Source of the DNA: CALFMR01 sp035550595 | GTDB taxonomy: Bacteria; Acidobacteriota; Vicinamibacteria; Vicinamibacterales; SCN-69-37 | Length of the DNA: 64,000 bases | NCBI GenBank assembly: GCA_035550595.1 | Contig: DASZOV010000074.1 | Span: 1-64,000, forward strand | Direction of reading: 5' to 3' | Part shown: positions 25,523 to 34,491 of the stretch, piece by piece | Layout of the letters: each line of letters opens with the position of its first letter | Position numbering within the stretch: the stretch's first letter is position 1 | Made by a program: the position numbers and the translations under genes | The notes under the pieces: model-generated | Told to the model about the DNA's origin: nothing | Databases searched by the model: none | The model's input: only the letters and a program-made list of their open reading frames with translations

Positions 25523-26902
25523 ATGACGCGGAAGCTGCTGGTCCTCGACGTCGCCACGCTCCATCCCGACGCCGTACGCGCGCACATGCCGTACCTCTCG
25601 AGCCTGGCGCAGACCGGCGCCCTGCGCGCGCTCGAACCGAGTTTCCCCGCGCTGAGCTGTTCCTCGCACGCGACGATGCTGACCGGCGCGCCGCCGCGCG
25701 TGCACGGCATCGTCGGCAACGGCTGGTACGAACGCGACTATGCCAGCGTACGGATGTGGCAGCGCTCGAACCACCTCGTCAGTGGTGAGCCGCTGTGGGA
25801 AGCGGCCCGAAGTCGCCAGCCCGGTCTCCGCTGCGCCAATTTGTTCTGGCGCCAGTGCGCCGATTCGACCTGCGACACGATCGTCACCGAACGGCCGGCC
25901 TACTGGGCCAGCGGACGGAAGACGTTCGATTTCCACGCGACGCCAGCCGCGCTGCACGATGAGCTGACGACGCGCATTGGTGGCCTGCCGTTCCCGCAGT
26001 TCTGGGGGCCACTGGCCGGCGTCGAGTCCACGCGATGGATTCTCAAAGCCGCGCAGCACGTAATGCAGACGCAGGCGCCCGAGCTGCTGCTCGTCTACGC
26101 GCCCTATCTCGACTACGACGCGGAACGCTACGGGACCGAGACGCCCGAGTGGGCAAAGGCCGCCGCCCTGATGGACGTCGAGGTGCGGCCGCTCATCGAC
26201 GCCGCGCGCGACGAGGGACGCGACGTCGTCGTCGTCTCGGACTACGGCTGGGCCGCCGTCGATCGGCCGATCCTGATCAACCAGGCCCTGCGCCGCGCGG
26301 GCCTGCTCGAAGTGGAGCGCCTCGCGAACGGCGAGCGGCTCGAGTGTGGCCGATCGCGCGCCTTCGCGGTCGTCGACAGCCAGATGGCGCACGTGTACGT
26401 CGCGGACCCGCAGGACGTCGGTCCCGTGCGCGCGCTCATCGAAGGCCTGGACGGCGTGGCGCGCGTGCTGGACCGCGAGGCGCAGGCGACGCTCGGTATC
26501 GACCATCCACGATCGGGAGATTTGATCGCGCTCGCCGACCCGACGTCGTGGTTCGCGTACCCGTACTGGCTCGCCGACGCGGATGCGCCCGACTTCAAGC
26601 ACTGCATCGCGATCTTCGACAAGATCGGCTGGGATCCGACGGAGATCCTGTTCCGCGCGGGCGCATTCGGCGGCCGGTTGCGGCTCGGCGTGCGCGCGCT
26701 GCAGAAGGCGCTTCGCCTTGCCGTGCCGTTCGACGTCATAGGTGGGGATCCCTCGAAGGTGCGCGCCGCCAGGCGCACGGCCGGCGGCGCCGGCCACCAA
26801 GGCCCGGTCCTCATCACGAGCTGGCCGCTCGAACAGGACGCCGCGGTCCCGATGACGGCGCTGAAGAACCTGCTCCTCGATCGCATATGCGCCAGCACGT
26901 GA
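25523..26902 (+). CDS. Alkaline phosphatase superfamily nucleotide pyrophosphatase/phosphodiesterase
   Basis: A 459-residue AP-superfamily hydrolase. The N-terminal metal Asp is in LLVLDVATL, the nucleophile in LSCSSHATMLTGAPPRVHGIVGNGWY, a metal pair in YLDYDAERYG and VVVSDYGWAAVD, and a late His in GIDHPRSGDLIALAD. Nothing in the sequence defines the phosphodiester substrate. No signal peptide, so probably cytoplasmic. It converges on the Bax-inhibitor-type gene. Confidence 0.87.
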   Translation: MTRKLLVLDVATLHPDAVRAHMPYLSSLAQTGALRALEPSFPALSCSSHATMLTGAPPRVHGIVGNGWYERDYASVRMWQRSNHLVSGEPLWEAARSRQPGLRCANLFWRQCADSTCDTIVTERPAYWASGRKTFDFHATPAALHDELTTRIGGLPFPQFWGPLAGVESTRWILKAAQHVMQTQAPELLLVYAPYLDYDAERYGTETPEWAKAAALMDVEVRPLIDAARDEGRDVVVVSDYGWAAVDRPILINQALRRAGLLEVERLANGERLECGRSRAFAVVDSQMAHVYVADPQDVGPVRALIEGLDGVARVLDREAQATLGIDHPRSGDLIALADPTSWFAYPYWLADADAPDFKHCIAIFDKIGWDPTEILFRAGAFGGRLRLGVRALQKALRLAVPFDVIGGDPSKVRAARRTAGGAGHQGPVLITSWPLEQDAAVPMTALKNLLLDRICAST

Positions 26903-26949
26903 CCGGCGACGAGACGACCGACGCCTTACCCGTCCTTCGCGATCTTCGC

Positions 26950-26976
26950 GCCTTCGCGTGAGGCCCTCGCGGAGGC
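26950..26976. terminator. Imperfect hairpin between convergent genes
   Basis: GCCTTCGCGTGAG (26950-26962) and CTCGCGGAGGC (26966-26976) form an imperfect stem around three bases. The preceding CTTCGCGATCTTCGCGCC words resemble sequence at 34526-34547, so this also belongs to a recurrent intergenic vocabulary. Confidence 0.4.
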
Positions 26977-26984
26977 CCGACGAG

Positions 26985-27728
26985 TTATCGTTCCCGTGAT
27001 TGAAGCTTGGCGAGCAGGCGCAGCATCTCGAGATAGAGCCACACGAGCGTCACGAGCAGGCCGAAGGCGCCGTACCACTCCATGTACTTCGGCGCGCCGC
27101 GTCGGGCGGCCTGATCGATGAAGTCGAAGTCGAGCACGAGGTTCAATGCCGCGATGGCGACGACGAAGACGCTGAAGAGGATGCCGAAGGTGCCGTTCGA
27201 GTTGACGAGCGGCACCGCCACGCCGAACATCCCCAAGATGAAGCTCGCGAAGTAGACGAGTGCGATCCCGCCGGTCGCGGCGACGACACCGAGCCGGAAC
27301 CGGCTGCTCACCTGAATCAGGCCCGCACGGTAGCCGACGAGCAACACGCCGAGGGTGGCGACGGTCAGGAGCACGGCCTGGCTCGCGATGCCCGGATATT
27401 GCCGGTTGAACACGAGCGAGATGCCGCCGAGCGCCAGGCCTTCGCACGCGGCGTAGAGCGGCGTCGTGTAGGGCGCCCACGCCTGCTTGAAGACCGTGAC
27501 GACGGCCAGGACGAGGCCGCCGATGACACCCGCCATCATGAGTCCACCGAGCGCCGGGCTCTCGAGGCCTCGGCTCCACGCCCAGCACCCGCACGCGAGC
27601 AGAACGAGGAGCGAGAGCGCGGTCTTGTTGACCGTGCCCGTCACCGTCATGCGGTCGGCGCCGAACGACGTGTCGGCGCGAGTGAACGTCTGGGGCTGCA
27701 GCGCGGGATTCCCGGATCGCCAAGTCAT
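26985..27728 (-). CDS. Bax inhibitor-1/YccA family membrane protein
   Basis: A 247-residue protein with seven predicted membrane segments. The opening RSGNPALQPQTF is typical of a bacterial BI-1 subgroup, and the end has FDFIDQAARRGAPKYMEWYGAFGLLVTLVWLYLEMLRLL with the conserved acidic residues thought to control ion passage. Function in bacteria is little known. ATG 27728 is chosen because the family pattern starts there; 12 further codons upstream are possible. Confidence 0.9.
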   Translation of the reverse strand: MTWRSGNPALQPQTFTRADTSFGADRMTVTGTVNKTALSLLVLLACGCWAWSRGLESPALGGLMMAGVIGGLVLAVVTVFKQAWAPYTTPLYAACEGLALGGISLVFNRQYPGIASQAVLLTVATLGVLLVGYRAGLIQVSSRFRLGVVAATGGIALVYFASFILGMFGVAVPLVNSNGTFGILFSVFVVAIAALNLVLDFDFIDQAARRGAPKYMEWYGAFGLLVTLVWLYLEMLRLLAKLQSRER

Positions 27729-27798
27729 GCACGCGATTGTCACTCGTGCATGCGCGAGAGGCAAACCCCGAAGGCCGCGAGGCGCGCGGACGATGGGA

Positions 27799-28650
27799 CT
27801 ACGCCGCGTCTGGCGGCACGGGCATCGTCACGATCGAGGCCGACTTGCCGGCGTCGAACCAGTCGGCGACGTCGCCCGCGCGCGTGGCCGGCACGCTGCG
27901 CGGCTCATCGAGACGCACTTCGATCGAGACGCGCGGTGGTCGTCCGGTGGGGCGTGCGCCGGCTTCCGTGGAACTGACGAAGGCAGCGGCTTCCGCCTTG
28001 GCCGCGGCGACGGCCGCCATGATGACGGGATCGGCGTCGGGCCCCCACGACTTGACCGCCATGCGGAGCGCGCCCGCGGCCAGTGCCCGATCGACCCATG
28101 TGCCCGTGGTCTCGGCAACGGGCGGTCCGATGGCAGGCGTGTCGGTCGCGTGGCCTTCGATGCAGACGCGCGCGCCGGCCGTCGTGCGGATGTCGAACAC
28201 GTAGACGACTTCCAGCCGGCCGTGTTCGCCTCGCAACGCGGCTTCGACAATCGCGGCATGTTCGGCGGTGAGCGCCGCGCGGAAGAGCGCGGTGTACGGC
28301 GGCAGTCCTGCGGGCCGGACGTCGGCAATGGCCACGCGCCCGGCCGGCGTCGCCAGCACGAGCGAGGCGCGGCCGATCGTGATCGGCGCGGGCGTGAGCG
28401 CAATGGGATCCGCGCTGCCGGCCGCCGCCTGCGCTGCCGCGCGAACGGCGTCGAGCCGCGGCGGGTCGATGTCGAGCTCAGCGGCCGCGTGCAGCAGGCC
28501 ACCGCCCGGCATTTTGAACATCACGAGCGTCGGATGCCCGTCGGGCGCCAGCTCCGGCTGGACGCGCGGCACGACGTAGTAGAGCGACGGACGTTCGCCG
28601 CCGAGCACGTCGACGCCGTCGTGATGGACGAGGAGGGGAAGCGACGGCAC
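27799..28650 (-). CDS. Unrecognised 283-residue soluble protein
   Basis: I do not recognise the family. AGGAGG four bases before GTG 28650 fixes the start (MPSLPLLVHHDGVDVLGGE). There is no signal peptide or membrane helix. The first half contains LYYVVPRVQPELAPDGHPTLVMFKM; the centre is Ala-rich and helical; later TAGARVCIEGHATD and RVSIEVRLDEP suggest beta structure. It is a single gene divergent from DUF2911. The strong ribosome binding site and coherent amphipathic patterns support a real protein. Confidence 0.75.
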   Translation of the reverse strand: MPSLPLLVHHDGVDVLGGERPSLYYVVPRVQPELAPDGHPTLVMFKMPGGGLLHAAAELDIDPPRLDAVRAAAQAAAGSADPIALTPAPITIGRASLVLATPAGRVAIADVRPAGLPPYTALFRAALTAEHAAIVEAALRGEHGRLEVVYVFDIRTTAGARVCIEGHATDTPAIGPPVAETTGTWVDRALAAGALRMAVKSWGPDADPVIMAAVAAAKAEAAAFVSSTEAGARPTGRPPRVSIEVRLDEPRSVPATRAGDVADWFDAGKSASIVTMPVPPDAA

Positions 28651-29051
28651 TGGGCCTCCTGGCCGCTTGCGAGAATGTAACCGCGTGTCGATTTCATCCG
28701 GCCGGCGTTGCGGCCGTCGTTCTCTGGAGCACCCGCGTCCGCGCCGCACGCCGATGGCGACGGCAGCGCGAACGTCGCGCACGGGCCGGCAGCCTCCATG
28801 CAGAAGACTTGCCAGAACGCGCAGGCTCGGGCAGTGACGCGACGTGTCGCGCCGCGATCAAAGCGCGTAGAAAATGTCACGGTGGCCACACGTCCGTGTG
28901 TCGTTTTCTGCGTCGGCCCGTCGCGTCCGATGCCGGCCGAATGGTCGCACCGCGCGTCTGAGCACGTGAAACGGCGCCACGCGAGCGTCGTCTTCAGCTT
29001 CAGACATCAATCAGGCGGCGCTCGGCCCGCGCCCCGCAAGGAGTGAGGGAG
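28651..29051. other. Intergenic region between the 283-residue gene and the DUF2911 gene
   Basis: This 401-base stretch separates divergent genes. It holds TACATT (28674-28679, minus strand) as a possible -10 for the left gene, the palindrome CACACGTCCGTGTG (28887-28900), and AAGGAG (29038-29043) for the right gene. A 112-codon plus-strand frame across it has composition unlike a protein and no ribosome binding site. Confidence 0.45.
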
Positions 29052-29606
29052 ATGATGAAACGTGTGCTTCTGACCGGGATGGTAACGGTCGCCCTGGGCC
29101 TCGTCGTTGTCGCCGCGCAACAGCCGCCGGCCAGTCCGCCAGCCAAGGCCACCGTGGCCGTGGGCGGCAAGACGCTCACGATCGACTACTCGGCGCCGTC
29201 GGTGCGCGGGCGAAAGATCTTTGGTTCCGGCGGCCTCGTGTCGGGCGATCCCACCTATCCCGTCTGGCGTGCCGGCGCGAACTCGGCCACGGCCTTTCAT
29301 ACCGATGCCGACCTCACAATCGGCTCAGGTGCGCACGCGCTCGCCGTCCCGAAGGGCGACTACACGCTGTTCGTCGACGTCTCCAATCCGGACGCGTGGA
29401 CGCTCGTCGTCAACAAGCAGACGGGGCAGTGGGGCCTCGACTACGACGCGAAGCAGGACCTCGGCCGCGTGCCGATGACGATGAGCCGGCCGGCGACGCC
29501 GGTCGAGCAATTGAAGTACACGCTCACGGCCAACGGCTCGAACGCCGCCACGCTGCAGCTCGCCTGGGAACAGCACGCCGCCACGGTGCCCATCGCCGTC
29601 AAGTAG
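29052..29606 (+). CDS. Secreted DUF2911 family protein
   Basis: A 184-residue protein with a signal peptide (KRVLLTGMVTVALGLVVVAAQQPP) and a DUF2911 domain: KTLTIDYSAPSVRGRKIFG, YPVWRAGANSATAFHTDADL, VPKGDYTLFVDV and a C-terminal strand-rich half. Function unknown; common in Acidobacteria and Bacteroidetes. AAGGAG eight bases before ATG 29052 sets the start; a second ATG follows directly. Confidence 0.92.
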   Translation: MMKRVLLTGMVTVALGLVVVAAQQPPASPPAKATVAVGGKTLTIDYSAPSVRGRKIFGSGGLVSGDPTYPVWRAGANSATAFHTDADLTIGSGAHALAVPKGDYTLFVDVSNPDAWTLVVNKQTGQWGLDYDAKQDLGRVPMTMSRPATPVEQLKYTLTANGSNAATLQLAWEQHAATVPIAVK

Positions 29607-29648
29607 CGCGCGGGTCCGTCCGGCCGTTTCCAGTCCACGAGCGCGCGC

Positions 29649-31346
29649 ATGCGGCCGGTTGACGCCGTTGTCCTCGTCCTGACGCTGTCGTTCATCGTCC
29701 TCTACGGCCTGTGGCGGGGACGGTCGAGCGACAGCGTCAACAAATACCTGCTCGCCGGGCGGTCGATGCCCTGGTACGTGGTCGGCCTGTCGATCATGGC
29801 CACGCAGGCGAGCGCCGTCACGTTCATCTCGACAACGGGTCAGTCCTACGTCGACGGCATGCGATTCGTGCAGTTCTACTTCGGACTGCCGATCGCGATG
29901 GTGATCCTCTCGTACACCGCGGTTCCACTCTTCAAGCGCGCCAACGTCTACACCGCGTACGAGTACCTCGAGCGCCGATTCGACAGCCGCACGCGTTCGC
30001 TCGTGAGCGTCGTGTTCCTCATCCAGCGCGGCCTCGCGCTCGGCATCACGCTCTACGCGCCCGCGGTCGTGCTCACGGTCATCCTCGGCTGGTCGGACTC
30101 GACGACGACGTTGCTCATGGGCGTGGTCGCCGTGGCGTTCACGACGCTCGGCGGCGCGAAGGCGATTGGCTGGTCGGATTTTCAGCAGATGATCGTGATG
30201 ACGGTCGGCCTCATCGCGGCGCTCCTCGCCGCGGTCTGGCTCCTGCCCGGCCATGTGTCGTTTGGTGACGCCGTCAGCCTGGCGCACGCGGCGGGCCGGC
30301 TGAACGTCATCACGACGACGCTCGACTGGAACGATCGCTACAACCTGTGGAGCGGCCTCATCGGGGGGACGTTCCTGGCGCTCGCGTACTTCGGCACGGA
30401 TCAATCGCAGGTGCAGCGATACCTGACGGGCCGGTCGATCGCCGAGAGTCGCCGCGGTCTGCTGTTGAACGCGGTGGCGAAGGTGCCGATGCAGTTGTTC
30501 ATCCTGTTCATCGGCGCGATGGTGTTCGTCTTCTACGTCTTCCAGCGGCCGCCGCTCCTGTTCCAGCAGGCGGAGCTCGATCGCGTCGAAGCGCCTGGAG
30601 TTGCCGCCGCGTATGCGCCGATCGAACAGCGCTATGACGCGGCGTTCGACGCGCGCCGCGCGGCTGCCGATGCGCTCGTCACCGCGCGGCACACGGGCGA
30701 CGAGGCGGCGTGGGCCAGCGGCGTCGCGCAGTACCGCCAGGCGCAGACCGACGTCGAGCACGCGCGGACCGATGCCGCGGCACTCGCCCGATCGGCGGGC
30801 GGTACGGGCGGGAGCGACACGAACTACATCTTCCTGACGTTCGTCACGCGCCATTTGCCGGCCGGTCTCGTCGGCCTCGTGCTCGCCGTGGTCTTCGGCG
30901 CGACGATGACGGCGATTTCCGCCGAGATGAGCGCGCTCGCCACGGTCAGCGTCGTCGACATCTACAAACGCCATCTGTACGCGCGTGGATCCGATCATCA
31001 CTACGTCAAGGCGTCGCGCGTCGCCACGCTCTTTTGGGGCGGCTACGCAGTCATGAGCGCGCACTTCGCGAAGGGGCTCGGCTCGCTCGTCGAAGTCGTC
31101 AACGTGCTCGGATCGCTGTTCTACGGCGGGATGCTGGGTGTGTTCGTCCTGGCGTTCTTCTTCAAGCGCGTGAACGCCGTCGGCGCGTTCATCGGCGTGC
31201 TCGCGGGCGAAGCCGTGATCTTCGCGTGTTGGTATTTCACCGACATCGCGTTCCTCTGGTACAACGTCATCGGCTGCGTGGTCGTCGTGATCGCCGGCGT
31301 GCTGGTATCGGCCGTGACGCCGCGGGTTGCCGCGAAACCGGCGTGA
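29649..31346 (+). CDS. Sodium:solute symporter family transporter
   Basis: A 565-residue SSS-family carrier with about 13 membrane helices. Signatures: YLLAGRSMPWYVVGLSIMATQASAVTFISTTG (Na+ site region), FGTDQSQVQRYLTGRS and a last third with GATMTAISAEMSALATVSVVDIYKRH. Substrate not readable. Unusual: a hydrophilic, Ala/Arg-rich insert of about 80 residues (near 300-385) between two helices, with a coiled-coil look. It converges on the molybdoenzyme gene across a large palindromic element. Confidence 0.92.
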   Translation: MRPVDAVVLVLTLSFIVLYGLWRGRSSDSVNKYLLAGRSMPWYVVGLSIMATQASAVTFISTTGQSYVDGMRFVQFYFGLPIAMVILSYTAVPLFKRANVYTAYEYLERRFDSRTRSLVSVVFLIQRGLALGITLYAPAVVLTVILGWSDSTTTLLMGVVAVAFTTLGGAKAIGWSDFQQMIVMTVGLIAALLAAVWLLPGHVSFGDAVSLAHAAGRLNVITTTLDWNDRYNLWSGLIGGTFLALAYFGTDQSQVQRYLTGRSIAESRRGLLLNAVAKVPMQLFILFIGAMVFVFYVFQRPPLLFQQAELDRVEAPGVAAAYAPIEQRYDAAFDARRAAADALVTARHTGDEAAWASGVAQYRQAQTDVEHARTDAAALARSAGGTGGSDTNYIFLTFVTRHLPAGLVGLVLAVVFGATMTAISAEMSALATVSVVDIYKRHLYARGSDHHYVKASRVATLFWGGYAVMSAHFAKGLGSLVEVVNVLGSLFYGGMLGVFVLAFFFKRVNAVGAFIGVLAGEAVIFACWYFTDIAFLWYNVIGCVVVVIAGVLVSAVTPRVAAKPA

Positions 31347-31350
31347 CGGA

Positions 31351-31462
31351 ACTTCGAACTGTGAACTTCGAACTTTGAACGGAGGAAGCGCCTTCGGCGC
31401 GTTTTCATTCGGAAAAGATGCGCCGAAGGCGCCTCATTCGTTCGAAGTTCACAGTTCGAAGT
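31351..31462. repeat. Nested palindromic element acting as a likely bidirectional terminator
   Basis: A 23-base arm at 31351-31373 is repeated exactly inverted at 31440-31462; both carry the TTCGAA words. Inside, a perfect 13-base pair of arms (GCGCCTTCGGCGC at 31388-31400, its inverse at 31420-31432) encloses TTTTC/GAAAA. Each inner arm also folds alone as GCGCC-TTC-GGCGC and is followed by T-rich sequence (GTTTTC on plus, ATCTTTTC on minus). It fills the gap between convergent genes. Confidence 0.75.
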
Positions 31463-31483
31463 TCGAAGTTGACCCGCGCACTC

Positions 31484-33682
31484 TTACTGGATCAGCTCAA
31501 TCGTCACCGACGCGCCGTAGGCGGGTTCGCCGGACTGCGGGTCGATGGCGTCGCTGGCGATGAGGACGTTGCCTTCGGGCCAGTGGACTTCGAGGTTGCC
31601 GGGCTTGATCGGCGCCTCGCGCAGGCGGCCGGAGAACTGGCCGGCGGCCGATCGTAGACGGACCGGCGTGCCGTCGCTGACGCCGAGCGCGGCCAGATCG
31701 CTGGCGCTCACGAGAATGTCCTCGCGCGCGGCGCCTGTCAGCGGATCGACTGGACGCTGAACCATCGAGTTGAACTGTTTGCCGCGCCGCGTCGACGCGA
31801 AGAAGCGATGAGGGTCGGGCTGCTGGCGCACGAGCGTTGCGGCCGCGAATCGCGCCCGACCGTCGGGCGTCGCGAACGTTCCACCTTCGAACAGCACCGG
31901 GCCGCCCCATTGCACCTGATCGCCCTGCGCCTGCAGCGTCTCGATGCCGGCGTAGCGCGGAATCGCCTGGGCGATCTCGTGGCGGATCGCCGCGGCATCC
32001 GACAGGCCAATGCGATCGACGCCGAGATCCGGCCGCACGCGCCGCATCGCCTCGCGAAACACCCACCATTCGGGCTTCGCCGATCCGATCCGGCGTCCCG
32101 GAATCTCCGGTGAGTAGATGATGCGGCGTTCGGTGGACGTCTCCGTGCCGCCGCCGGGCGACTCGTAGCGCGTGACCGCTGGCAGGACGAGCACGTCGCC
32201 GTCGCTCTCGACGAGCATCGACGACGACAGGACGATGTCCTGGTGGATGCGGAGGCGTGGCCGCCGGAGCGCGGCGCGCGATCGCGCCTCGTCGGGCACG
32301 GTCTCGAGAAAGTTGCCGCCGACGATCCAGAACAGGTCGACGTCGCCCGCCGCTGCGTGGTCGATCATCTCCATCGTCGCCCAGCCGGTCGTCGTCGAGA
32401 CGGGCACGCCCCAGAGAGCGGACCATCGCGCCGCGGCGTCAGGCTTCACGTTGGGCACGCAGCCGACTTCCGCGCCGCCTTGCACGCCCGAGTGACCACG
32501 AATCGGCACGAGTCCGCGGTGCGGCCGGCCCAGGAGGCCGCGCGCGAGGCCGATGTTGATGAGCGTGGCAATCGTCTCGACTCCGTGCGCGTGTTGCGTC
32601 AGACCCATCGACCAGACGAAGACCGTGTTCGGCCTCGCGATGAGCTGTCGGGCAAACGCTTCGATGTCGGCGCGCGAGATGCCGGCGTCCGCTTCGATGG
32701 CCGCCCAGTCGGTCCCGAGCGCCGCCGCGCGAGCCGCGTCGAAGCCGCTCGTATGCGCCTCGACGAAGGCCATGTCGATCCCGTCCGCTTCGATGAGCGC
32801 GCGGAACACGCCGATGAGGAACGCGAGGTCGCCGCCCGTGTTGACGTGGACCCACTCGTCGGCCAGTGCCGTGCCGGCGACGGCGCTCGAGACGATCGAC
32901 GGAATCCAATATCGCTCGAGTCCCGGCTCGCGATACGGGTTCACCACGATGACGCGCGCGCCGCGACGCTTGGCCTCGTAGAGATACTTCGTCGTCACGG
33001 GCTGGTTGTTCGCCAGGTTCGAGCCGAAGAGCACGATGAGATCCGCGCCAATCCAGTCGCGATAGCTGCACGTCGACGCGCCGTAGCCGAGCTGGCGCGT
33101 CATGGCCGTCGTCGACGCGGCGTGACAGAGGCGCGCGGAGTTGTCGACGTGGTTCGTGCCGAAGACGCGCGCGGCCTTCTGCGCGGCGTAGTAGACCTCG
33201 TTCGTGATGCCGCGCGAGGTGAGATAGAAGGCCATGCGCTCCGGCGTCGTCTCTGCGTGGCCGCGCGCGATGCGATCGAGCGCCTCGTCCCAGGTGATGA
33301 CGCGGAAGCCGCGCTGGCCGTGCTCGCGGATCATCGGCTCGGGCAGCCGGCCGAGCGCGCGAAGCGCCGCCGACGAGCGCGTGGTCAGCGTCGAGACGTC
33401 GGCGAGCACTCGCGGGTCGAGCGCGGGGGCCGTGTTCAATCGCATCAGCTCGAGCCGCACCATGCAGAGGTGCGTACCCGTGATCGTCCAGTCGCGCACG
33501 CCGCTCGTGCCGAGCGCGCAGCCGTCGCACGTGCCGCGCGTGAGGATGCGCCACGCGAACGGCAGTTCGTCGCGGTTCTCCCACAGAATCTTCGCCATCT
33601 CGCGATAGTGGTGCGGCTTTTGACGACCGAGTCCGAACGGGCGCATGGTGATGCGGGAATGGTATCCTGCCGGCTCGCTCAT
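31484..33682 (-). CDS. Formate dehydrogenase-like molybdopterin oxidoreductase
   Basis: A 732-residue molybdopterin enzyme of the YdeP/FdhA-like branch. Landmarks: EPAGYHSRITMRPFGLG, ILTRGTCDGCALGTSG (a reduced cysteine motif near the N-terminus), NSARLCHAASTTAMT with a possible Mo-ligand Cys, DLIVLFGSNLANNQPVT, and a C-terminal dinucleotide-binding domain (DILVSASDLAALGVSDGTPV). Formate or another small substrate is possible. The neighbour fdhD supplies the sulfurated cofactor. ATG 33682 shares CATG with the fdhD start; ATG 33646 is an alternative. No Shine-Dalgarno. Confidence 0.88.
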   Translation of the reverse strand: MSEPAGYHSRITMRPFGLGRQKPHHYREMAKILWENRDELPFAWRILTRGTCDGCALGTSGVRDWTITGTHLCMVRLELMRLNTAPALDPRVLADVSTLTTRSSAALRALGRLPEPMIREHGQRGFRVITWDEALDRIARGHAETTPERMAFYLTSRGITNEVYYAAQKAARVFGTNHVDNSARLCHAASTTAMTRQLGYGASTCSYRDWIGADLIVLFGSNLANNQPVTTKYLYEAKRRGARVIVVNPYREPGLERYWIPSIVSSAVAGTALADEWVHVNTGGDLAFLIGVFRALIEADGIDMAFVEAHTSGFDAARAAALGTDWAAIEADAGISRADIEAFARQLIARPNTVFVWSMGLTQHAHGVETIATLINIGLARGLLGRPHRGLVPIRGHSGVQGGAEVGCVPNVKPDAAARWSALWGVPVSTTTGWATMEMIDHAAAGDVDLFWIVGGNFLETVPDEARSRAALRRPRLRIHQDIVLSSSMLVESDGDVLVLPAVTRYESPGGGTETSTERRIIYSPEIPGRRIGSAKPEWWVFREAMRRVRPDLGVDRIGLSDAAAIRHEIAQAIPRYAGIETLQAQGDQVQWGGPVLFEGGTFATPDGRARFAAATLVRQQPDPHRFFASTRRGKQFNSMVQRPVDPLTGAAREDILVSASDLAALGVSDGTPVRLRSAAGQFSGRLREAPIKPGNLEVHWPEGNVLIASDAIDPQSGEPAYGASVTIELIQ

Positions 33683-34490
33683 GACCATCGACGCCGTTCG
33701 ACCGTTCGAGGTCCTGCAGGTGAACGGCGCCACGCGCACGCCGGCGTCCGATCGCGTCGCCGCCGAGGTCGCGCTCGAAGTGCGACTGAACGGCGAGCCG
33801 TTCGCCGTCGTCATGCGCACGCCCGGCGATGACGAGGCGCTCGCCGCCGGGTTCTTGTTCAGCGAAGGCGTCGTCACGCGGCGGGAGGACGTCGTCTCGA
33901 TCGCGGTCGATGCCGCGGCGAACATTGCCGATGTTGCCCTTTCGCCGAGCCGCGCGACCGACTTGCCGCGGCTGTTAGCCGAGCGGCGTCAGGTCGCGAC
34001 CAGTTCGTCGTGCGGCATGTGCGGCCGCCGATCGCTGGATCTGTTGCGAGTGGACGTCCAGCCGCTTGCCGCTACGTGGTGCGTGGAGCCGGCCGTCATC
34101 TCGTCGCTGCCCGACACGCTTCGCGGCGCGCAGCGTGCCTTCGACGAGACTGGCGGACTGCATGCGGCGGGCGTGTTCACTCCGGCGGGCGAACTCGCGG
34201 CGGTCGCCGAAGACGTCGGCCGTCACAATGCCGTGGACAAACTCGTCGGCCGCGCGCTCCTCGACGGCCGGCTGCCGCTATCGGACGTACTGCTGTGCGT
34301 CAGCGGCCGAACGTCCTTCGAGATCGTGCAGAAAGCGCTCATGGCGGGCATCGGGCTCGTGGCTGCTGTGTCCGCACCATCCAGCCTCGCCATCGAACTG
34401 GCCCGCGACAGCGGCCTCACGCTCCTCGGCTTCGTCCGCGGCGAGCGGTTCAATGTGTATGCGCATGTGGAAAGAATTGGAGCGCGTTAG
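33681..34490 (+). CDS. fdhD: Formate dehydrogenase sulfurtransferase FdhD
   Basis: A 269-residue FdhD protein that carries sulfur from a cysteine desulfurase to the molybdenum cofactor. Seen: DEALAAGFLFSEGVV near residue 55, the catalytic cysteines in SSCGMCGRRS, GGLHAAGVFTPAGELAAVAEDVGRHNAVDKLVG and CVSGRTSFEIVQKA. The start overlaps the divergent molybdoenzyme start by two bases. TATCCT (33663-33668) may be its -10 box. It converges on the TonB receptor across a repeat element. Confidence 0.94.
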   Translation: MTIDAVRPFEVLQVNGATRTPASDRVAAEVALEVRLNGEPFAVVMRTPGDDEALAAGFLFSEGVVTRREDVVSIAVDAAANIADVALSPSRATDLPRLLAERRQVATSSSCGMCGRRSLDLLRVDVQPLAATWCVEPAVISSLPDTLRGAQRAFDETGGLHAAGVFTPAGELAAVAEDVGRHNAVDKLVGRALLDGRLPLSDVLLCVSGRTSFEIVQKALMAGIGLVAAVSAPSSLAIELARDSGLTLLGFVRGERFNVYAHVERIGAR

Positions 34491-34491
34491 G

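Noticed and set aside
28708..29046. A 112-codon plus-strand frame in the gap before DUF2911
   Set aside because: No ribosome binding site, odd composition, and it contains the palindrome and the DUF2911 upstream signals.
29325..31064. A 579-codon minus-strand open frame
   Set aside because: Antisense of the DUF2911 and symporter genes; Arg/Glu-rich with no domain.
31351..31462. Insertion sequence ends or CRISPR repeats
   Set aside because: The inverted arms enclose no transposase frame, there is no target duplication, and the units are not regularly spaced.
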